A DNA stretch of 64,000 bases, taken from P52-10 sp041397365. Lineage in GTDB: Bacteria; Pseudomonadota; Alphaproteobacteria; Rhizobiales; Xanthobacteraceae. Where the stretch lies: contig JAWKWT010000001.1 in assembly GCA_041397365.1 (NCBI GenBank), positions 62,001 to 126,000 on the forward strand, in the 5' to 3' direction. Below the pieces are notes generated by a model, which made no database searches, had not been told where the DNA came from, and worked only from the letters and a program-made list of their open reading frames with translations. Of the stretch, positions 56,958-64,000 are shown piece by piece; position 1 is the stretch's first letter; each line of letters begins with the position of its first letter. The position numbers were made by a program, and so were the translations under genes.

Positions 56958-57734
56958 ATGACGAACGATCACAGCCATGTCGAGATCGACGGCCGCGGCG
57001 TCGCCACGCTGACCATCCGTAATGCCGGCTCGATGATTATCTTCAACTCTAAGGTGATCGGCCAGTTGCGCGAGGCCATCGAAAACCTCGGCCGCCAGAA
57101 AGGGGTTCGCGCCCTGGTGTTGCGCGGCGATTCGGAAAAAGCGTTTGTCGGCGGCGCGGACATCAAGGAGATGGCGACGCTCGACCAGGCCAGCGGTGAA
57201 CGCTTTATCACCGGCCTGCGCGACCTGTGCGAGGCGGTTCGCGTCTTTCCCGCGCCGGTGATCGCCCGCATTCCGGGCTGGTGCCTCGGCGGCGGTCTCG
57301 AATTCGCGATCTGCTGCGATTTCCGCATCGCCTCCGACGCCGCGCAATTCGCAATGCCGGAGGTGAAGGTCGGCATCCCGTCCGTGATTCACGCCGCGAT
57401 GATGCCGCGCATCATGGGCACGCCGCGCGCGCGCTGGCTGGTAATGACCGGCGCGACCATCGATGCGGCGACCGCATTGCAATGGGGCCTCGTTGACGTC
57501 GTCACCTCCGCCAGCGCACTCGATGCCGAGATCGAAAAACTGCTGGGAGAACTGCTCGAATGCGGCGCGGAGGCGCTCGCCGCACAGAAGGTTCTGATCC
57601 GCAAATGGGAGGAGCTGCCGTTGAAGGACGCGATCGACGCCAGCATTCCGATTTTCGGACAATCCTTCCTGACCGGCGAGCCGCAGCACCATATGCAGGC
57701 GTTCATCAACCGGCCGCGAGCGCCTAGAGCATGA
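56958..57734 (+). CDS. Enoyl-CoA hydratase/isomerase family protein
   Basis: 258-residue crotonase. RGDSEKAFVGGADIKEM supplies the oxyanion loop, and GWCLGGGLEFAICCDFRIAS with AMPEVKVGIPSVIHAAMMPR matches. It starts six bases after the old yellow enzyme stop, so it is co-transcribed. The catalytic glutamate positions differ somewhat from classical hydratases, so the exact reaction is open. Confidence 0.9.
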   Translation: MTNDHSHVEIDGRGVATLTIRNAGSMIIFNSKVIGQLREAIENLGRQKGVRALVLRGDSEKAFVGGADIKEMATLDQASGERFITGLRDLCEAVRVFPAPVIARIPGWCLGGGLEFAICCDFRIASDAAQFAMPEVKVGIPSVIHAAMMPRIMGTPRARWLVMTGATIDAATALQWGLVDVVTSASALDAEIEKLLGELLECGAEALAAQKVLIRKWEELPLKDAIDASIPIFGQSFLTGEPQHHMQAFINRPRAPRA

Positions 57735-57777
57735 CCCCGAAAAGTGGGAACCGGTTTTCGGACAAGATCATGCTCTA
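57725..57777. repeat. Intergenic mosaic repeat, copy 1
   Basis: TAGAGCATGA ... TCATGCTCTA form a 10-bp outer stem; inside, CCGAAAA and TTTTCGG form a second stem around AACCGG. The sequence overlaps the end of the enoyl-CoA hydratase gene. It matches a repeat type common in Nitrobacteraceae intergenic DNA. Confidence 0.8.
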
Positions 57778-57932
57778 ATAAAAAGATACGCGATGAGTCT
57801 GATTCAACGCAGTTGAAACAGACTCTAAGGGCTGATCGGCCGCAGGCCGGCGGGGGTGGAAAATCCGGGGCGCGCTCCCCAGATGATCCATTCCCTTTTC
57901 GCCTCTCCGGCCAAGACGTGCGCCTTCGACGA

Positions 57933-58659
57933 ATGTTCCTGATCCTCTTTCTTGTGCTGTTCATCGCGCCGGTCGCGATGTCCGCGACGCTCTATGGCTT
58001 GAGCGACCGCGCCGGCAATTGGTGGTCGGCGGATCGCTCCAGCGCCGGCCTGCTGCCGCCAGCTGCACAGAAGACCGACGCCACCGTCCGCGTCTATGCC
58101 GCGCGCACCGTGCGCTGGCGCGGCATCTTCGCGGTGCATTCCTGGATCAGGTTTGGCGACAGCGGCGCGACCGACTACACCCGTTACGACTACACGGCAT
58201 GGGGATCGCCGATCCGCGTCAACGGCTTCGCCGCCGACGGCCGCTGGTTCGGTGAAATCCCCGAGACGGTTTCGCCGCCGACGGTGCGGAAGCCGAACGG
58301 CTGATCCCGAAGATCAAGGCCGCGATCGAAGCCAAGTTCCGCGATTATGGCGACTATCGCGCCTGGCCGGGTCCCAATTCCAACACCTTCATCGCCGCGA
58401 TCCTCGACGCCGTGCCGGAGATGCAGGCGACGTTGCCGCCAACCGCCGTCGGCAAGGACTATCCCTACAACGATGCCTGGCTCGCGCGCACCGCGACCGG
58501 CGTCCGCGCCACGCTCGGCGGCTATCTCACGCTCACCGTCGGATGGATCGGGGAGTCGAGTTCAGCCTCCTGGGCGGCGTGCTGGGCCTCGACATCCGCC
58601 GGCCCGCGATCAAGCTGCCGGGCCTCGGACGGATCGGCATGAGCGCGTCGCCGGTCTGA
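57933..58659 (+). pseudogene. DUF3750-like membrane protein, two frameshifts
   Basis: Starts ATG 57933 with a hydrophobic anchor (MFLILFLVLFIAPVAMSATL). It continues RVYAARTVRWRGIFAVHSWI, shifts near 58255-58300 to RLIPKIKAAIEAKFRDYG with WPGPNSNTFIAAILDAVPEM, and shifts again near 58553 to FSLLGGVLGLDIRRPAIKLP. Two missing bases restore 243 codons including the stop. The family is of unknown function. Flanked by two copies of the mosaic repeat. Confidence 0.75.
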
Positions 58660-58673
58660 AATTCCTTACATTT

Positions 58674-58741
58674 GAGCATGATCCGGTCCGACCCGAAGGG
58701 TCGCGAAGCGCAAACCGGTTTCCACTTTCGAGATCATGCTT
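58674..58741. repeat. Intergenic mosaic repeat, copy 2
   Basis: AGCATGATC ... GATCATGCT outer stem with an internal ACCCGAAGGGT hairpin and an AAACCGGTTT core. It shares the end sequences and core with copy 1 at 57725-57777 but carries a different insert. Confidence 0.8.
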
Positions 58742-58837
58742 GCTGCATGACCGCTTGCGGATGCGAGGCGGCTTGCGCCGACGCCCATGCCTGCTAGGCT
58801 CGCCCCCAACCAACATCGCTCAGCAAGGGAGAGAAGC

Positions 58838-59233
58838 ATGTTCAAGGGCGTCGATCATATCGTGGTGGCCGTGAAGGACCTCGATGCGTCGGTCGGGAAA
58901 TACGAAACGATCTACGGCGCGAAGGTCAGCGAGCGGCGCGACAACGAAGCCGCCGGCATGAAGATGGCGTTCTTCCATTTCGGCGATTCCTATGTCGAGC
59001 TGGTCTCGAATCTCGGCGACAAGGGACCGATCGCCAAGCGTCTGTCCGAGTTGGGCGAAGGCGTGCATCTGATCGCGATGAAGGTCGACGATCTCGAAAA
59101 GACCGTCGCGGAGTTGCGTGAAAAGGGCATCCGGCTGGTCGGCGATCCGGGTCCCGGCAATCCGATCAAGGGACAGGTGTTCGTGCATCCCTCCGTCACC
59201 GGCGGCGTACTGACCCAGCTCGTGCAGCGCTGA
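58838..59233 (+). CDS. VOC-family protein, methylmalonyl-CoA epimerase-like
   Basis: 131-residue vicinal oxygen chelate protein. VDHIVVAVKDLDASVGKYE at the N-terminus, MAFFHFGDSYVELVSNLGDK in the middle, and GEGVHLIAMKVDDLEKTVAEL near the end contain the metal histidine and glutamate positions of epimerases. GGGAGAG precedes ATG 58838. It converges and overlaps with the O-antigen-ligase-like gene. Confidence 0.85.
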   Translation: MFKGVDHIVVAVKDLDASVGKYETIYGAKVSERRDNEAAGMKMAFFHFGDSYVELVSNLGDKGPIAKRLSELGEGVHLIAMKVDDLEKTVAELREKGIRLVGDPGPGNPIKGQVFVHPSVTGGVLTQLVQR

Positions 59234-60507
59234 TTTTCAATCCTTGTGGCGAGCGACGGGGTCGCTCGTCGCATCGGCCTTCGCGGGAGTCGCGCAGCAG
59301 CATGCCGCCGAGCACGCCGACGCCGAAGGCATAAAGCCATCCCGGCGAGAAATAGAAGAGCTGCGAGTTCGACAGCGCCGATATCACGTTCTGCACGACG
59401 ATGGCGAGGCCGATCGCGGCATACAGACCCGGCCGCATGAACTGCATCGCGTGAAACCCACATCGCATACAGCAGGATGACGCCGATCAGTCCCAAATGG
59501 ATGGCGATAATCAGCGTCTGATTGTGCGGGTTGTCCGTCACCATCGCCGCCATGCCGGATTTGCCGATCGCTTCGCGGCGGAACATCTCCTGCGTCGAGC
59601 CGGTGCCGTGACCGATGATCGGAGCCTTGGCGATGATGTCGATGGATTTCCGCCACATCTCCAGCCGATAGCCGGTCGACGTGCCCATGTCCTTCTGCCG
59701 GTAGTCCTCGATCTCGACCCACACATTGGCCGCGCGCATCCGCAGATAGTGCGACGAGGCGGCGGCGATGCCCGCAAAAACCACGCCGACGATCAGCGTC
59801 GCCAGCACGCCCTTCTTCGAAAACCGTTGCAGCGCGAGCAGCAGGACGAAACCGAAAAAGACGATGATCGAGGTGCGGCTGGTCGCGACATAGACGATGT
59901 TGGCGAGGAACAGCAGCGAGGCGATGGCGAACCACGCCGCGCGCCGGCGATCGCCGCGCTGCCACGCATCGAGCGCCAGATGCGCGAGCCCGAACGCGCA
60001 TAGCAGGAACTCGCCGCTCTGAATGATGTAATCCTTCACCGGCACGCCGGGCATCATCCCGAAGGGCCAGAGCGAGGGGAACAGCGCGGTGATCCACGAG
60101 ACCGCCATTTTCAGCGCGCAGGAGATCAGGAACACGCGCACGATCAGCGGCCCGCGCGCCGATTCGCTGAACTGGATCATCAGCACCGGAATCGCCAGCA
60201 GCTTGACGTAGCTCGCAAGTCCCGCCAGCCGCTCGTCGAACGGCGCTTGCGCCCAGAGCATGCCGATCGCCGCGAGGCCGACAAGCGCCGCCGGCAGGCA
60301 GGCGGACGGGACGCGCACGCATTCGCGCAATCGATCGGTCGTGAGCACGGAGAACGCCGCCACCGCCCAGACCGCAGTCAGAATGCCGGTCGCGCTGGTG
60401 GACCATGGCAATGAGGCGACCGAGGCGACCGCGAGCCAGTCGGCCGTCTCGCGCCATCGCTTGCGATCGAGCAGCGGATACGCCCGCGATCCAGCGGCGG
60501 ACGTCAT
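59196..60507 (-). pseudogene. O-antigen ligase-like polytopic membrane protein, one-base frameshift
   Basis: About 436 residues and 10 or more hydrophobic helices. The late motif DNPHNQTLIIAIHLGLIGV is typical of Wzy/WaaL-type O-antigen ligases, and a large loop follows VWVEIEDYRQKDMG. Near 59457-59461 an extra G shifts YAMW into another frame; FHAMQFMRPGLYAAIGLAIV continues it. ATG 60507 is one possible start; 60540 is another. The 3' end overlaps the VOC gene by 38 bases. Confidence 0.75.
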
Positions 60508-60821
60508 CGCAGACACCGCTGCGGCGCGGACGAGGCGCACGCATCGGCAAGCGACTGACCGGACAAAGGCCGACTGACGAGCGACACGAAATCCGGACGA
60601 TCATTCTCGTGCAAAATTCAGATTCCTGATTGTCGCGCCGACCGTGTCGCGGACCCTTCGGCGCAAGGTCCGATTGATCGCGCAGGACGCCTGGGAGAGC
60701 AAGCCGCTTGTTAGTGCGAGAGGCGCAGGCAGGCAAGCCGCGCGCTCACAAGATCGGCACCGGAACCCCCGCTCCGCTTCGACGTTTCACCGCCGGGCGA
60801 TTGCAAAGAAGGATTCGCGCG
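60508..60821. other. 314-bp intergenic region
   Basis: Divergent spacer between the O-antigen-ligase-like and the small basic protein genes. No gene or RNA recognised. Confidence 0.4.
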
Positions 60822-61124
60822 ATGCCACGAGGAGACAAGTCGGCTTATTCCGAAAAGCAGAAGCGCAAGGCGGAGCATATCGAGGAAGGCTACGAGAAGC
60901 GTGGCGTGAAAAAGAAGGAGGCCGAGCGCAGGGCTTGGGCCACCGTCAACAAGGAAAGCGGCGGCGGCAACAAGAGCGGCTCCGGCCGTGGCGTTAAGGA
61001 CACGAAGGTTTCGGCCCGGCGCGGCGGCAAGCTCGGCGGCAAGGCGGCCGCCAAACGCTCCGCTGCGGCGAAATCGCGATCGGCGAAGAAGGCGGCCGCC
61101 ACGCGCAAGCGCCGCGCTTCGTGA
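60822..61124 (+). CDS. Small basic plasmid-stabilisation-like protein
   Basis: 100-residue very basic protein. The N-terminus MPRGDKSAYSEKQKRKAEHI with EEGYEKRGVKKKEAERRAWA is a conserved proteobacterial family often annotated as plasmid stabilisation protein, followed by a lysine/alanine-rich histone-like tail (AAAKRSAAAKSRSAKKAA). AAGGA precedes ATG 60822; the longer frame from 60708 is not favoured. Probably nucleic-acid-binding; function unproven. Confidence 0.75.
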   Translation: MPRGDKSAYSEKQKRKAEHIEEGYEKRGVKKKEAERRAWATVNKESGGGNKSGSGRGVKDTKVSARRGGKLGGKAAAKRSAAAKSRSAKKAAATRKRRAS

Positions 61125-61158
61125 GCGCGCCGCATGCCGGAGGGCGCGATGTCGCCGA

Positions 61159-63352
61159 TCAGGCGACCAGCTGCGCCTTCTGACGTTCGAGCATTTCGAG
61201 AATATCGCGCTGCGGCCGGGCGTGGCTGAACAGGAACCCTTGGCCCTCGTGACATCCCTCCTGGCGCAGGCAGGCCAGTTCGTCGACGGTTTCGATGCCT
61301 TCGGCCGTGACCTTAACCCCGAGCCCGCGCCCCAGGCCGATGATGGCGCGCATGATCGCCTGCGCATCCTTGTTGCCGGCGAGATCCCGCACGAACGACC
61401 GGTCGACCTTGATCTTGTCGATCGGAAAGCTGCGCAGATAGCTCAGCGACGAATAGCCCGTGCCGAAATCGTCCATCGACATGCGCACGCCCAGCGCCCG
61501 CAGCGCATGCAGCGTCGCGAGGATGTGCTCGCTGTTTTCCATCAGCAGCGTCTCGGTGATTTCCAGCTCCAGCCGGCGCGCCGGCAGACCCGACTGGTTC
61601 AGCGCCTCCATTACGACCGACAGCAGATTGCCGGTGCGGAACTGAAGCGGCGACAGGTTCACGGCGAGACTGATGTCGTTCGGCCACAACGCCGCCTCGT
61701 TGCAGGCATGGCGCAGAATGTTGCCGCCAATTATGTTGATGAGGCCGGTTTCCTCCGCCACCGGAATGAATTCGGACGGCGGGATCATGCCGCGCGTCGG
61801 ATGCGGCCAGCGCACCAGCGCCTCGAAGCCGGTGATCCGGCCCGAGGCGAGGTCGATCAGCGGCTGATAATGGGGCCGCAGGATACGTTCGTCGATCGCG
61901 GCCCGCAGATCGACCTCCATCTGCCGGCGCGCCTGCGCACGCGCGTCCATCGCCGGCTCGAAGAAGCTGTAGGTGCCGCGCGCATGCGCCTTGGTGCGTG
62001 AGAGCGCCAGATCGGCGTTCTTCAGAAGCTTGTCTGCGTCGTCGCCGTCACCCGGCGCCAGCGCGATGCCGATGCTCGCCGACACGATGACGGCATGCCC
62101 CTCGATCAGAAACCGGCCGCCGACCGCCTCAAGCAGTCGCTTCGCCAGCATGACCACATCCTCGGGCCGTTCGACGTCCTGCTGGATGACGACGAATTCA
62201 TTGGCCCCGACGCGCGCCAGGCAATCCTCGTCGCGCAGCGAGGAGCGAAGGCGACTGGCGACGTCGCCCAGCAGCTTGTCGCCGACATCGTGGCCGAGCG
62301 CGTCGTTGATCGATTTGAAATTGTCCAGGTCGATGCACATCACCGCGACCTTCTGACCGCCGCGCCGGCTGCCGGCGAGCAAGCCGCCGAGGCGGTCGCG
62401 CAGCATCGCGCGGTTCGGCAGGCCGGTGAGCGAATCGTGCTGGGACATGAAGGCGAGGCGGGCTTCGGCGCGCTTGCGCTCGGTGATGTCGATCAGCGCC
62501 AGCAGCATCGCCGGACGATTGTCATGCGTGAGATGGCGGGAATAGATCGCCACATCGATCGGTGTGCCGTCCGCCTTGACGTGCTTCCAGACGCGCGCAC
62601 CGTTTTCGTCGCCGGAGGGCTCTCTCGCCCAGGGGGCTTCCGTCTCCGACGCCTGAAGATTACGGATGCCCATATGCTCGAAGTCGGGTCGCGCATAACC
62701 ATAATGCGACACGGCCGCGTCGTTCGCGGCCAGGATTTTCTCGTCGTCCAGCGCGCAGACCACCATCGGCACCGGATTGTTTTCGAACAGCAGGCGGAAC
62801 GATTCCTCGCGCTGTTTCAGCTCGGTGATATCGACGCGAAGGCCGATGACGCCGCCGTCGGACGTCAATTGCTCCTCGATCAGGATGACACGGCCATCGG
62901 CCAGCTTCTGCTCATGGCGACCGCCCGGATGAAACAGCCGGTCCAGCCGCCTCGAGAGCCACTCCTCCTCGCGGCCGACCGCCTCCGGGTAGGAGCCGGC
63001 GGCGACGCCGATCCGCAGCGTGTCCGCAAACTTTCTCCCCGGTTTGAACAGATGCGCGGTCGCGCCATACAGCTCCGCGTATTTCTTGTTCCAGAGGATG
63101 TAGCGCCCTTCCGCATCGAAAGACGATGCCCTGCGGCAGAACATCGATGGCCTCGCGCAGCCGCGCATGCGAGCGGCCCGCTTCCGCGATCGCGCGATCG
63201 GTCTCGGCCCGCGTGCGAACGATCTCCTTGAGCTGAAGCGTCACCTTGCGCGACGCATCGTTTCGCTTTTTAGCCTTCTGCCCCACTTCGCGCATCAAAC
63301 GCTGGCGGGCTTTATGTCCGATTCTGGATCTCGGCCGAAACGACGGCATCAT
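61159..63352 (-). pseudogene. PAS-GGDEF-EAL cyclic-di-GMP protein, one-base frameshift
   Basis: Corrected length about 730 residues. N-terminal coiled coil (LKEIVRTRAETDRAIAEAG), two PAS domains, then a GGDEF domain whose active-site loop reads RVGANEFVVI rather than GGDEF, and an EAL domain with GFEALVRWPH at the EAL position and MDDFGTGYSSLSYLR. The degenerate GGDEF suggests phosphodiesterase rather than cyclase activity. The break is at about 63122, where one extra T turns VFDAEGRYILW into two frames. ATG 63352 is the likely start. Confidence 0.85.
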
Positions 63353-63712
63353 TCGCACTCACACGTCACAAACACTATCGGTTTTGGGCGAATCTTCTGA
63401 AGAAAAGGTGACGGCGGAGTCAGCCATTTTCGCTATTCCGCACGCCCCGAAAGGCCGTCGGCTCTCTCACGAAACCATTGCTACCGGCATAAGCCATTCA
63501 TTTATCATCGAGAATCGGAATCGCCCGAGACTCAGCAGGCTCGCAATCGTCCGCTGGACGCACCGGCGCGCCGCCGACACGAATCTTCGCCGTCCGCATC
63601 CATCGTTAAGGAAAGATGAAGCAGGCAGGCAGGGGATACGGCGATCGTGACGCAGGGCGGCAAGTCGGGGTCGAATCTCGCGCGAAACAGCGCGATCGTC
63701 TATCATTCACCA
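63353..63712. promoter_or_regulatory. Divergent region between the GGDEF-EAL and mepA-like genes
   Basis: 360-bp non-coding region; it should hold both promoters. No gene or clear regulatory motif seen. Confidence 0.4.
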
Positions 63713-64000
63713 ATGATTCACCGTCTGACGGCGACCGCCCTGCTTCTCGCTTTGACCGCCGCGCCCGCTTTCGCGCAGGACCGCGGCACGCTGAACCCGA
63801 AACCGCCGCCGCCGCTCGCGAACCCGAACGATCCGAATCTCGCGCTGGCAAGGAACTGTTCGGACGAAAGCTGACGCCGGCGAAACTGGAAACCCGCTCG
63901 ATCGGGTTTTATGCCAAGGGCTGCATCGCCGGCGCGAAGGCTCTGCCGATCAATGGCGAGACCTGGCAGGTGATGCGGCTGTCGCGCAATCGCACTCGGC
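63713..64000 (+). pseudogene. mepA: Penicillin-insensitive murein endopeptidase-like gene, truncated by window edge and frameshifted
   Basis: Signal peptide MIHRLTATALLLALTAAPAFA then PNDPNL. At about 63843 the frame shifts to KELFGRKLTPAKLETRS followed by GFYAKGCIAGAKALPINGE and WQVMRLSRNR, the N-terminal part of the MepA family (periplasmic LAS peptidases cleaving D-Ala-mDAP bonds). The catalytic part lies beyond the window. One base fixes the frame. Confidence 0.75.

Overview
The window looks like an alphaproteobacterial chromosome, most likely Nitrobacteraceae (Bradyrhizobium, Afipia or Rhodopseudomonas type). The pointers are the GC-rich core, the number of acyl-CoA dehydrogenases, an otsB-otsA pair, a form II cox cluster and an intergenic mosaic repeat containing an ACCGGTTT core. 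This assignment is inferred from gene content only.

Positions 1-27 kb are accessory DNA. Reading left to right: an unidentified partial gene; a minus-strand phage/satellite replication block (DUF6362-like protein, a small coupled ORF, a P4-type primase/helicase with an internal stop, and a helix-turn-helix protein); a two-gene minus-strand pair of a QueC/QatC-like PP-loop enzyme and a partner whose best start gives an MG N-terminus; a DUF2924 and large serine recombinase module broken by a decayed IS3-family element with a 4-bp target duplication; a translationally coupled plus-strand operon of SNF2 helicase, AIPR, AIPR, type III Mod and type III Res; and a 4.6-kb integrase element bounded by 15-bp direct repeats, the right-hand copy being the 3' end of tRNA-Ser(GGA). 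The two defence-like loci (4.5-7.2 kb and 11.4-22.3 kb) are the strongest candidates for an under-described system.

Positions 27-64 kb are core chromosome: mobA and tusA; MFS transporter-otsB-otsA; a molybdenum hydroxylase cluster in coxS-coxL-coxM order with a form II active-site loop; a fatty/branched acyl-CoA region with two split acyl-CoA dehydrogenases, two fused double-domain ones, an MBL-fold hydrolase, an SDR and enoyl-CoA hydratases; a valine-degradation operon (acyl-CoA dehydrogenase, 3-hydroxyisobutyryl-CoA hydrolase, mmsB); an RND efflux operon with its TetR regulator and a clear operator palindrome; an old yellow enzyme; a VOC epimerase-like protein; an O-antigen-ligase-like membrane protein; a GGDEF-EAL protein; and a truncated mepA-like gene at the right edge.

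Single-base frameshifts occur throughout the window, including in core genes that are normally intact. Several apparent pseudogenes may therefore be sequence errors. The in-frame stop in the primase and the IS insertion cannot be explained as indels.
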